Source of the DNA: Haliea salexigens DSM 19537
GTDB lineage: Bacteria > Pseudomonadota > Gammaproteobacteria > Pseudomonadales > Halieaceae
DNA length: 64,000 bases
NCBI RefSeq assembly: GCF_000423125.1
Contig: NZ_AUHJ01000007.1
Coordinates: 1-64,000, forward strand
Reading direction: 5' to 3'
A model generated the notes under the pieces. The model was not told where the DNA came from. It made no database searches and saw only the letters and a program-made list of their open reading frames with translations. Below are positions 9,325 to 17,732 of this stretch, in pieces (within the stretch, counting starts at the first letter, position 1; the number at the start of each line of letters is the position of its first letter). A program made the position numbers and the translations under genes.

Positions 9325-10095
9325 ATGAAAAAATACGACGGATTGAATCAGGCCATGGTGGAGCGCTTTGCTCCCAGGCCCGGCAGGCACGCCCTGCTGC
9401 CCGAGATGAGCGCGAAGGCCCAGGTTGCGCTCATGTGCCGCATGATGTTTCGCGAGGGGTGGAACGAACATATTGCCGGGCACATCACCTGGCGCCAGAG
9501 CGATGGCACCATACTCACCAATCCCTGGGAACTGGCTTGGGATGAGCTGACCGCCAGCGACATCATGACGCTGGACGCCGAAGGCAATATTATCGATGGC
9601 GAATGGAACATTACCCCGGCCATCGGCCTGCACCTGCAGCTGCACGCGTTGCGGCCCGATGTACACGTGGTGATTCACAACCACACGCACTGGAGCGGCA
9701 TCTGGGCCAACCTGCAGCGCACGCCGCCCATCTATGACCAGACCGGCGCACACTGTGGGCTGGAGCTTCCCGTTTACAACGAATACAGCGGTACCTTCGA
9801 GGACGAGGCCACCACGCTGTCCGCTGCCGAAGCACTGGGCGATTCCAAGTGGGCGCTGCTGGCCAATCACGGTGCGTTGGTGGTGGGTAAAGACCTGCGC
9901 CAGGCGCACCTGCGCGTGATCACGCTGGAGTGGCGCTGCAAACGCGCCTATGAAGTGGAGTTGCTCGGCGGTGCCGAACCTCTCAGCGATGAGGTGGTGG
10001 AAAAGGTGAGCATCACCGACGGCAACGGCTTCCCGTTCTGTTTTGAAGCCATGGCCCGTCGCGAACTGCGCCTGGACCCCAGCATTCTGGAATAG
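9325..10095 (+). CDS. Class II aldolase/adducin family protein
   Basis: This 256-residue protein belongs to the zinc-dependent class II aldolase/adducin family. The metal-binding histidines are visible in HNHTHWSGIW (about 117-126) and in the LLANHGALVVG segment (about 181-191). The N-terminal part has MFREGWNEHIAGHITWR, the usual phosphate/substrate loop region. Family members cleave or decarboxylate hydroxylated small molecules, but many have no known substrate. I chose the ATG at 9325, preceded by AAGGGAG, over an upstream in-frame ATG. The gene is 9 bp from a TauD-type dioxygenase gene and almost certainly co-transcribed with it. Confidence 0.88.
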   Translation: MKKYDGLNQAMVERFAPRPGRHALLPEMSAKAQVALMCRMMFREGWNEHIAGHITWRQSDGTILTNPWELAWDELTASDIMTLDAEGNIIDGEWNITPAIGLHLQLHALRPDVHVVIHNHTHWSGIWANLQRTPPIYDQTGAHCGLELPVYNEYSGTFEDEATTLSAAEALGDSKWALLANHGALVVGKDLRQAHLRVITLEWRCKRAYEVELLGGAEPLSDEVVEKVSITDGNGFPFCFEAMARRELRLDPSILE

Positions 10096-10104
10096 GAAGT
10101 AACC

Positions 10105-11031
10105 ATGAGTCTCACAGTAAAACCACTTGCCAACATCGGCGCCGAAATCAGTGGGCTGGACATCAACGAACCGGTTTCCGAGGCGTTGGCCCAGGAACTG
10201 AAAGACCTGTGGTACGAATACGGTGTCTTGCTGATCCGCGGGCAGAAGGTCTCGCCGGAGAGCCAGATCGCCTTCAGTCGTACCTTCGGCCCGTTGGAAA
10301 TGCACCCGCTCAAGGCGAAAACATCGGAGGCCAATCCGGAGCTCTTCGTGTTGGAGAACGGCGGTGACAAGGACCAGTATTCCACGGCTTTCTACAAAGG
10401 GGAGAAAATTGTCGGTCGCCTGGACTGGCACATCGACCTCCACTACACGGGCAAACCCAACCACGGCGCACTGCTGACGGCGGTGACGGTGGCAGAGGAG
10501 GATGGCCTGACCGGCTTTGGCGATCTCGCCGCGGCCTACGATGCGCTGGATGACGACACCAAGACGCTGCTGGACAAGCTGGAAGTGGCCTACAGTTTCA
10601 GCATGCAGCGGCGCCACATGCGCTATGTCGATGTGGAGGGATATGAGCCCGGGCCCTACAGCCCGACAAAGCCATCAGACATCGGCTTTCCGGATTTCCC
10701 TGATTCAGTCTATCCGGCGGCGCACAGTCACCCGGTGACGGGGCGCAAGGTGCTGGGCATTGTTGAGCAGTTCCTCGATCGGGTGATCACCCCGCAGCAG
10801 TTTGGTCTTTCCAACGATGAGTCCATCGAACTGCTGGAAAGGCTGGTCGCGCATACTCGCAAGCCGGAGTTCCACTACTTTCACCAGTGGCAAGAGGGCG
10901 ACCTGGTGCTGTGGGACAACTGGCGCATCATGCACTGTGCCACGGGTACCAAACCTGGCGTGCGCCGCGTGATCAACCGCACGACGATAGAGGGCAATAC
11001 CATGCTTGGGCGTGTGCTGGGGGCGGAGTAA
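10105..11031 (+). CDS. TauD/TfdA-family Fe(II)/2-oxoglutarate dioxygenase
   Basis: This 308-residue oxygenase has the family's iron triad: HxD in WHIDLHY (about residues 110-116) and the distal His in DNWRIMHCATG (about 272-282). An arginine in the following GVRRVINRTT is positioned to bind the 2-oxoglutarate carboxylate. Relatives hydroxylate taurine, 2,4-D, alkyl sulfates and similar acids to release aldehydes. Pairing with a class II aldolase suggests oxidation followed by C-C cleavage of one substrate. That substrate is not evident from sequence. The start follows an AGGAAG ribosome site. Confidence 0.9.
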   Translation: MSLTVKPLANIGAEISGLDINEPVSEALAQELKDLWYEYGVLLIRGQKVSPESQIAFSRTFGPLEMHPLKAKTSEANPELFVLENGGDKDQYSTAFYKGEKIVGRLDWHIDLHYTGKPNHGALLTAVTVAEEDGLTGFGDLAAAYDALDDDTKTLLDKLEVAYSFSMQRRHMRYVDVEGYEPGPYSPTKPSDIGFPDFPDSVYPAAHSHPVTGRKVLGIVEQFLDRVITPQQFGLSNDESIELLERLVAHTRKPEFHYFHQWQEGDLVLWDNWRIMHCATGTKPGVRRVINRTTIEGNTMLGRVLGAE

Positions 11032-11048
11032 TAAGGGCTACCTGATCG

Positions 11049-13046
11049 TCAGGCGAAGAGCGACTTCAGGCTGCTCAGTGTCTCGGTGGCACGCTGTTCA
11101 TTGGCTTCGGCTGTGTCGGCGTCGCCGCCCTGCCACTGCAGGTCTTCCGGCGGCAGCTCATCAAGAAAGCGGCTGGGTTCGCAGCGCAGCTGTTCGCCGT
11201 ACTGGCGGCGTTTCAGCGCCATGGTCATGGTCAGTGTCTCGCGCGCTCGGGTAATGCCAACGTAGGCCAGCCGGCGCTCCTCCGCGATATTGTCCTCCTC
11301 AATGCTCACCCGGTGGGGCAGCAGGTTCTCCTCCATACCGATGATGAACACGTGCGGGAACTCAAGCCCTTTGGACGCGTGCAGGGTCATCAATTGCACG
11401 CTGTCTGGTCCCGCTTTTTCCTCTTCCTGCTGTTCCAGCAGGTCGCGCAACAGCAGGCGGCTTACCGCCTCATCCAGGCCGATATCCTCGTCGCGTGTGA
11501 CCCGCTCCAGGCTGTCTATGAGGAAGGTGACGTTGCCCATGCGGCGTTCGGCGACATCTTCACTGGAGCTGATTTGCAGTAGCCAGTCAGCGTAGTCGAT
11601 ATCCCGCACCAGTTGGCGAATGGCGCCAATGCCGTCACCGCCGGCGCTGCGCCGGCGCATTGCGCCCAGCCACTGGTTGAATTCCCGCAGCCGTTTCAGG
11701 CCGGCCTCCGGCAGGGAACTGGCATCAACGTGCTGCAGTGCCTGGCTCAGGCTGCAGTGACGTTGCGTGGCGCAGGTGCCCAGTGCCTCCAGTGTGGAAG
11801 GGCCCAGCTTGCGGCGCGGCACGTTGGCAATGCGCAGGAAGGCGTTGTCGTCGTTCTCGTTCACCAGCAGCCGCAGGTAGGCCATGATGTCCTTCACTTC
11901 GTTGCGGGCAAAGAACGAGGTGCCCCCACTCAAGTGGTAGGGCACCTGCTGCTGTTGCAGCGCCAGTTCCAGCAGGCGGGACTGGTGGTTGCCGCGGTAG
12001 AGAATGGCGTAGTCGCCGAAGCGGGTGCGTTTGCGTAGCTTGTGGTCGAGGATCTCGGCCACCACCTGGTCCACTTCCTGTTGCTCGTCGGCGCAGCGCA
12101 GCACGCGCAGGGGCTCGCCGGCCCCCAGTTCACTCCACAGCTGTTTCTCGAACACGTGCTCGTTGTTGGCGATGAGGGTGTTGGCGGCCTTGAGAATACG
12201 CGCGGTGGAGCGGTAGTTCTGCTCCAGCTTCACCAGCTTGAGGCCGCGGAAGTCGGTTTGCAGCTGCACCAGGTTTTCCGGGCGCGCGCCGCGCCAGGCG
12301 TAGATCGACTGGTCATCGTCACCGACCACGGTGAGCGCGCCGCGCAGGCCCACCAGCTGGCGCACCAGCAGGTACTGGCTGGCATTGGTGTCCTGGTACT
12401 CGTCCACCAGCAGGTAGTGCAAGCGGTTCTGCCATTTTTCGAGTATCTCGGGCTGGTGTTCGAAGAGCACCGTGGGCAGCAGTATGAGGTCGTCAAAATC
12501 CAGCGCGTTGAAGGCTTTCAGTGCACGGCGGTAGCGCTGGTAGGCCTGGGCGAACAGTATGTCTGCGGGTGAGCTGGCCTGCGCCAGGGCGGCTTCGGGC
12601 AACAGGCGGTCGTTTTTCCAGTTGGAGATGCGCTGCTGGATAAGCCCGGCCTGGTCGCCCTCGGCACCGTGTTCCTGAATCAGCAGGTCGTGGATCAGTT
12701 TGCGGCTGTCCTCACCGTCGAAGATGGAAAACCCGGCTTTCATGCCCAGGGCCTTGCGCTCCTCGCGGATGATCTTCAGCCCGAGCTGGTGGAAGGTGCT
12801 CACGGTGAGCCCTTCCGAGGCCTGCGCGCCGAGCAGCCCGCCGACCCGCTCTTTCATTTCCCGGGCCGCCTTGTTGGTGAAGGTCACCGCGGCGATGCGG
12901 TCGGCCCGGATACCGCAGTCCTGCACCAGGTAGGCGATTTTGCGGGTGATTACGCTGGTCTTGCCGCTGCCGGCGCCCGCGAGTACCAGCAGGGGGCCGT
13001 CGATGTAGCGCACAGCCTCGCGCTGGCGGGGGTTGAGCTGGGTCAC
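11049..13046 (-). CDS. rep: ATP-dependent DNA helicase Rep
   Basis: This 665-residue UvrD/Rep-type superfamily 1A helicase has the Q motif LNPRQREAV at the start and Walker A GAGSGKT. The other motifs include VDEYQDTN (Walker B), VGDDDQSIYAWRGA (motif III), QNYRSTARIL (motif IV), LMTLHASKGLEF (motif V) and VGITRARETL (motif VI). Length and N-terminal sequence fit Rep better than UvrD. Rep unwinds DNA 3' to 5' and helps replication forks past bound proteins. It converges with the dioxygenase gene and diverges from the PhoX-like gene. Confidence 0.95.
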   Translation of the reverse strand: MTQLNPRQREAVRYIDGPLLVLAGAGSGKTSVITRKIAYLVQDCGIRADRIAAVTFTNKAAREMKERVGGLLGAQASEGLTVSTFHQLGLKIIREERKALGMKAGFSIFDGEDSRKLIHDLLIQEHGAEGDQAGLIQQRISNWKNDRLLPEAALAQASSPADILFAQAYQRYRRALKAFNALDFDDLILLPTVLFEHQPEILEKWQNRLHYLLVDEYQDTNASQYLLVRQLVGLRGALTVVGDDDQSIYAWRGARPENLVQLQTDFRGLKLVKLEQNYRSTARILKAANTLIANNEHVFEKQLWSELGAGEPLRVLRCADEQQEVDQVVAEILDHKLRKRTRFGDYAILYRGNHQSRLLELALQQQQVPYHLSGGTSFFARNEVKDIMAYLRLLVNENDDNAFLRIANVPRRKLGPSTLEALGTCATQRHCSLSQALQHVDASSLPEAGLKRLREFNQWLGAMRRRSAGGDGIGAIRQLVRDIDYADWLLQISSSEDVAERRMGNVTFLIDSLERVTRDEDIGLDEAVSRLLLRDLLEQQEEEKAGPDSVQLMTLHASKGLEFPHVFIIGMEENLLPHRVSIEEDNIAEERRLAYVGITRARETLTMTMALKRRQYGEQLRCEPSRFLDELPPEDLQWQGGDADTAEANEQRATETLSSLKSLFA

Positions 13047-13220
13047 GTGGGTGTCTTTCAGGTGCTGTTTATGGTCGCGCAGTGTAGCAGGGTTTTTCCA
13101 TCATCCGTGCCCGCGGCGTTTCCCGGGGCGCAATACTTTGGTCATACTTGCCGTTTACAGTGCCGCCACAAGTCTACTGATAGCGCGTCGTGCGCGCACT
13201 GCCTCGCTGCTGGAGTTCCC

Positions 13221-15254
13221 ATGTCTGAACGCTTTATTCCCGGCCCCGCCGACCGCTCTGTTGTTGCGAATGAGGAGCCGCTGCGTGACCCGGTGCCACA
13301 GCCGGACTTCCAGCAGGTTGTAAGTGCTCGCTATCAGCGTCGGGATGTCCTGCGCGGAGGCGTTGGGCTGGCCCTGAGCGCAATATTCGGTGGCCTGCTG
13401 CCAGCGCGAACGGTGCAGGCGTCTGCTGGCGCCAGCGTCGCTTCCTCGCGCCTGGGTTTCGCGGCGGTAGCGGTGGGCAGCGCCGACCGGGTGATGGTGC
13501 CACCGGGGTATCGGGTGCAGGTATTGTTACCTTCGGGTGAGCCCCTCTGCGGCGAGTACCCGGCCTTCGCCGCCACCAATGGCGCTGCGGAGCAGGCCCA
13601 GCAGATGGGCTCGCACCATGACGGCATGCACTTCTTTCCACTTGCGGGGGGTTCTTCTGAAGGCCTGCTGGTGATGAACCACGAGTACGCTGAACCGCGT
13701 TTCCTGCACGCTACCGCGGTGGGACTCGAGCTTCATACTTATGACGTTCCCCTGCGGGCAGACGGCAGCCGGGATCCCGATCAGGTACTGAAGGAGATGC
13801 ATGCCCACGGCGTGAGCGTGGCACATATTCGGCGCGATGCACACGGCGTGTGGCAACTGGTGCGCGACGCCCGCAACCGACGTATAACCGCGGCCACCCC
13901 CATGGACATCGGCGGACCGCTGCGCGGAGACCCGCGTCTGCATACGGCGTGGAGCCCGGATGGCAAGCAGGCGCGCGGCACGCTCAACAACTGTGCGCAC
14001 GGTGTCACCCCCTGGGGCACCTACCTGGCCTGCGAAGAAAACTGGCGTTATTACTTCGTGCGCGACGCGGGCCCCGCGCCGGTATCGTTGACCCGCTACG
14101 GCGTGGAACCACTCAGTGCATGGCGTTGGCACCTGGCCGCGGGCAATGCAACAGATGACCCCGGCCAGTTCGCTCGGTTCGATGCCAGCCGGCGCGCGGA
14201 GTCGGCCGAGGGCGACTTCCGCAATGAGCCACATGCCTTTGGCTGGGTGGTGGAAATCGACCCCTTTGATCCACAGAGCGTGCCGGTGAAACGCACCCAC
14301 CTCGGGCGTTTTGCGCATGAAGCAGTCATCTTTGCGCCCGCTGTGGAAGGTCGCCCCCTGACCCTGTACTCGGGCGATGATGCCCGCTTCGAGTACATCT
14401 ACAAATTTGTGTCGAGCCGCCCGTACCACGCCGCCTCCGCCGACGGCTCGCTACTCGACGAAGGAACACTGTATGCAGCGCGCTTTTCGAGCGATGGCAG
14501 CGGCGAGTGGCTGGCGCTGGTGCCGGGTAAAAACGGTCTGACGGCGGCAAATGGCTTTGCCACGATTGCCGATATTCTGCTCAACACGCGCGGGGCGGCA
14601 GACCTCGCGGGGGCTACCCCGATGGATCGTCCCGAATGGGGGGCGCTGGACCCGGCAACGGGGCAGGTGTACTTCAGCCTGACCAAGAATGAACGGCGCA
14701 CGCCGGATCAGGCGAGTGGGGCGAACCCGCGCGCCCGCAATGCCCACGGCCAGATTGTGCGCTGGCGCGAGTCCGCAGACGATCACACTTCAACAACGTT
14801 CGCGTGGGAGCTGTTTTTGCTGGCAGGCAAAGCGGGGCAGGGTCGTGACCTGGAGGGGCAGCCGCTTGCGCAGGATGGCAGCCTCTCCAACCCCGACGGA
14901 CTCTGGTTCGACGCTGACAGGCGCCTGTGGGTACAAACGGATATCTCGGACGAAAATCTCAACAAGAAGGGGTGGTCTGCATTTGGCAATAACGCCCTGC
15001 TGGCGGCAGACCCGGATACCGGCGAGGTCAGGCGTTTTATGGTCGGGCCTCGCGGCGCCGAGATCACCGGCTGCGTTGGCACACCCGATGGGTCCACCCT
15101 GTTCGTGAATGTCCAGCACCCCGGGGCGTCTACCAGCGCAAAAGACTTTGCCCGCGGTCGTCTGCAGAGTTACTGGCCCGACGGCGGCCCTGCGATGCCG
15201 CGCTCGGCTACGCTGGTAATCACGCGGGAGGATGGGGGCGTGGTGGGTGCCTGA
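13221..15254 (+). CDS. PhoX-family phosphatase (DUF839), Tat-exported
   Basis: This protein has 677 residues from the ATG at 13221. The open frame upstream overlaps rep on the other strand and is not used. A twin-arginine signal is visible (RRDVLRGGVGLALSAIFGGL), fitting folded, metal-loaded export. The family signature NCAHGVTPWGTYLACEENW lies near residue 255, and the FVNVQHPG motif near the C-terminus. PhoX enzymes are calcium/iron-dependent periplasmic alkaline phosphatases, though many DUF839 proteins are untested. I see no convincing Pho box in the 174 bp upstream. It stands alone. Confidence 0.88.
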   Translation: MSERFIPGPADRSVVANEEPLRDPVPQPDFQQVVSARYQRRDVLRGGVGLALSAIFGGLLPARTVQASAGASVASSRLGFAAVAVGSADRVMVPPGYRVQVLLPSGEPLCGEYPAFAATNGAAEQAQQMGSHHDGMHFFPLAGGSSEGLLVMNHEYAEPRFLHATAVGLELHTYDVPLRADGSRDPDQVLKEMHAHGVSVAHIRRDAHGVWQLVRDARNRRITAATPMDIGGPLRGDPRLHTAWSPDGKQARGTLNNCAHGVTPWGTYLACEENWRYYFVRDAGPAPVSLTRYGVEPLSAWRWHLAAGNATDDPGQFARFDASRRAESAEGDFRNEPHAFGWVVEIDPFDPQSVPVKRTHLGRFAHEAVIFAPAVEGRPLTLYSGDDARFEYIYKFVSSRPYHAASADGSLLDEGTLYAARFSSDGSGEWLALVPGKNGLTAANGFATIADILLNTRGAADLAGATPMDRPEWGALDPATGQVYFSLTKNERRTPDQASGANPRARNAHGQIVRWRESADDHTSTTFAWELFLLAGKAGQGRDLEGQPLAQDGSLSNPDGLWFDADRRLWVQTDISDENLNKKGWSAFGNNALLAADPDTGEVRRFMVGPRGAEITGCVGTPDGSTLFVNVQHPGASTSAKDFARGRLQSYWPDGGPAMPRSATLVITREDGGVVGA

Positions 15255-15300
15255 GTGTCAGGCGCCCGTTCCGGCGGACGCACGTGCTTGCCGCGCAGTC

Positions 15301-16503
15301 TCAGGGCAGGCGCTCGATCAGTAGGGCGCTTCCCGTACCCGCAGCCCCGGCAGCCGAAACCACCCCTCGTTGCAGCCCGCGCCGCTCCAGCTCATCCAAC
15401 AAAGTACCTGCCATAATGGCGCCAGTCGCGCCCATGGGGTGCCCCAGGGCAATCACACCGCCATTCACGTTGAGTTTGTCATCGGCGATACCCAACTCGC
15501 GCATGGCCACCACACTCACCGCAGCAAAGGCTTCATGAATTTCGAACAGGTCGATATCCGCGGCGCTCAGGCCTTGCTCAGCGAGCAGGGTGCGGGTTGC
15601 TTCTACGCAGCCGCTGAGCACTTGCAGCGGGTCGGCGTTGACGGTGGCCGATGCCACAATACGTGCCCGGGGTTGCGCACCATTGCGCTGCCCCCAGGCC
15701 TCGTTGGCAATCAGCACCAGTGCGGCGCCATCCGCCATGGCGGGTGAATTGCCTGCGGTATGAATGTGCTCAACGGCCGCAAGCTGCGGGTGGCCGGCCA
15801 GCTGGAAGGCATCGATGCCGGCTGCGCCGGCTTTGGCAAATACCGCGGGCATCTCAGCCAGCTGCTCAAGGGTGGTGTTTGCGCGAATGCACTCGTCAGT
15901 GTTCACCACGCTGCCGTCTTCCAGCGTGATGGGCACAATGGATGTGAACCAGCCCTGTTCGCGTGCCTGTGCGGCGCGTTGCTGGCTGGTAAACGCGATA
16001 GCATCCGCCTCGGTGCGGCTAATACCATGCAGCGTGGCAATCAGGTCGGCGCCGTTACCCATCATCAACATGCGGCACTGGGCGGCGAATTGCGGGTCGG
16101 TGAACACACGCGCCTTGTCTGCGAGCATGGGCACCCGCGACATCATTTCCACGCCGCCGGCAACGGTCACTTCGGCCTGTCCGGCGCTAACCTTCAGCGC
16201 CGCCAGGGCCATGGCATCAACGCCGGAGGAGCAGTAGCGGTTCACGGTGAGTCCGGGCACCGAGCCCGGCCACCCGGCGTAGAGAGTGGAGTTCTTGGCG
16301 ATATTGCCGGCCTGTTCGCCCGCCTGGGTGACACAGCCGAGAATGACATCGGCCACCTCGCCAGGCACGAGCCCGGTGCGATCCTCCAGGGCTGCATAGA
16401 GTTGCTGCAACAGCGCCTGGGGCGTGAGTGAATTGAGGCTGGCGCCTTCCTTGGCGCGGCCGCGGGGGCTGCGCAGGGCATCATAGATCAGTGCGCTTTT
16501 CAT
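15301..16503 (-). CDS. Thiolase family protein (acetyl-CoA C-acyltransferase-like) with altered active site
   Basis: This 400-residue thiolase has the acylated Cys91 in NRYCSSGVDAM, the HEAF motif found in FadI/trifunctional-type thiolases, and His355 in ALGHPMGATG. The C-terminal CxG motif, which normally supplies the second catalytic cysteine, is replaced by SAAGAAGTG (about 383-391). It is the last gene of a four-gene operon. Its start overlaps the stop of the preceding SCP2-type thiolase by 4 bp and has a GGAG site. It may cleave 3-ketoacyl-CoA less efficiently, or do another Claisen-type reaction. Confidence 0.88.
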   Translation of the reverse strand: MKSALIYDALRSPRGRAKEGASLNSLTPQALLQQLYAALEDRTGLVPGEVADVILGCVTQAGEQAGNIAKNSTLYAGWPGSVPGLTVNRYCSSGVDAMALAALKVSAGQAEVTVAGGVEMMSRVPMLADKARVFTDPQFAAQCRMLMMGNGADLIATLHGISRTEADAIAFTSQQRAAQAREQGWFTSIVPITLEDGSVVNTDECIRANTTLEQLAEMPAVFAKAGAAGIDAFQLAGHPQLAAVEHIHTAGNSPAMADGAALVLIANEAWGQRNGAQPRARIVASATVNADPLQVLSGCVEATRTLLAEQGLSAADIDLFEIHEAFAAVSVVAMRELGIADDKLNVNGGVIALGHPMGATGAIMAGTLLDELERRGLQRGVVSAAGAAGTGSALLIERLP

Positions 16504-17732
16504 GAACCGACTCCAATAATCAGGCTGACGCAGGTGGTGGCGCTACCACCGAGGTTGAAGGTCGCCATGTTTTGCGCGCGCGCAAGTTGGTAGCCGCCGG
16601 CCCGGCCGCTAACCTGCCGGGCACAATCCAGGGCCATGCGTACGCCGGTGGCGCCCACCGGGTGGCCGAGGCCAATCAGGCCCCCGCTGGGGTTGATGGG
16701 AAAGTCGCCTTCGCGGGTAATGCGGCCGTCTTCCACCGCCTTCCAGCTCTCCCCGGGTGCCGTGAGACCGCTGTGGTCTATGGCCATGTATTCGGTGACG
16801 GAAAAGCAGTCGTGTGTTTCCAGGCCGTCGAGGTCGCTGATGTGGGTGAACCCACCGCGACGCAGGGCATCCTCCATCATGGTTTGTACATGCGGGAACA
16901 GCAGCGGCATGCCGGCACTGAGCTGCAGCTTGCGTTCCAGCAGGATGGGGGCGGAGCGGTGGCCCCAACCCTTGATGCGCGGTATGTCGGCCAGTTTTAA
17001 GCCGAGCTTCGCCGCGTGCTCGCGCGCGGCGCGCTCACTGGCAAGAATGACGCAGGCTGCGCCATCGGTGATCTGTCCGCAGTCCAGCTTGCGCACGCGG
17101 CCTTCAATGACCGGGTTCAATTCGTCGTTTTCGCTGAAACAACCGGCCGGGAACTGCCACTCGCGGGTTTGTGCGTTGGGGTTGTCGCGCGCATTGCTGA
17201 AATTGATTTCCGCGATGCGGGCGAGGTGCTCGCTGTGGATGCCGTGACGCTGCTGGTATTCGCGTGTGATGCGGTCGAACAGATGCGGCCAGGGGTAGTC
17301 GCAGTCGGTGGCTTCATGCCCCTGCCAGGCGGCGGCGCCCAGGTACTCGGCGCCGGTCTTGCCGTTCACATTGCGCATGAACTCCAGGCCCAGCACGCAG
17401 GCCACGTCGTAGTGTCCGGCTTCGATGTCGCGCATGGCGCTGAGCATGGCAATGGAGCCCGAGGCGCAGGCGGCCTCATGACGCGAGGTCGGGATGGCCG
17501 CGAGCTCCGGGTGCAGCTGGCCGAAGAAACCGTTGATCAGCCCCTGGCCGGTAAACAGCTCGCCGACAAAATTGCCCACGTGGCCGACCTCGATCTGCGC
17601 GGGCTCAATGCCGGCGTCGGCGATGGCGCCGTCCAGCGCTTCGGCGAACATGTCGTAGATCTCCAGGCCTTCGCGGGCCCAGTTGCGGCTGAAGTCGGTC
17701 TGTTTGCCGCCCAGGATGTAGACGTTACTCAT
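16500..17732 (-). CDS. SCP2-type thiolase (acetyl-CoA acetyltransferase-like)
   Basis: This 410-residue protein starts at the ATG at 17732 (MSNVYILGGKQTDF). It has the nucleophilic Cys in HEAACASGSIAM, HDCF in ETHDCFSVTEY instead of NEAF, and the His of GLGHPVGATG. These features define the SCP2-thiolase class, members of which shorten branched or steroid-like side chains or act on short acyl-CoAs. Both ends overlap neighbours by 4 bp (ATGA), so the ligase, this gene and the next thiolase are translationally coupled. A longer upstream frame exists but lies inside the ligase gene. Confidence 0.9.
   Translation of the reverse strand: MSNVYILGGKQTDFSRNWAREGLEIYDMFAEALDGAIADAGIEPAQIEVGHVGNFVGELFTGQGLINGFFGQLHPELAAIPTSRHEAACASGSIAMLSAMRDIEAGHYDVACVLGLEFMRNVNGKTGAEYLGAAAWQGHEATDCDYPWPHLFDRITREYQQRHGIHSEHLARIAEINFSNARDNPNAQTREWQFPAGCFSENDELNPVIEGRVRKLDCGQITDGAACVILASERAAREHAAKLGLKLADIPRIKGWGHRSAPILLERKLQLSAGMPLLFPHVQTMMEDALRRGGFTHISDLDGLETHDCFSVTEYMAIDHSGLTAPGESWKAVEDGRITREGDFPINPSGGLIGLGHPVGATGVRMALDCARQVSGRAGGYQLARAQNMATFNLGGSATTCVSLIIGVGS

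Noticed and set aside
12669-13220. N-terminal extension of the PhoX-like frame
   Set aside because: It runs antisense to rep. The twin-arginine signal begins after the ATG at 13221, so the upstream 184 codons are not part of the protein.
13047-13220. Possible Pho box before the PhoX-like gene
   Set aside because: No pair of CTGTCA-like repeats with 11-bp spacing is visible, so phosphate control is not claimed.
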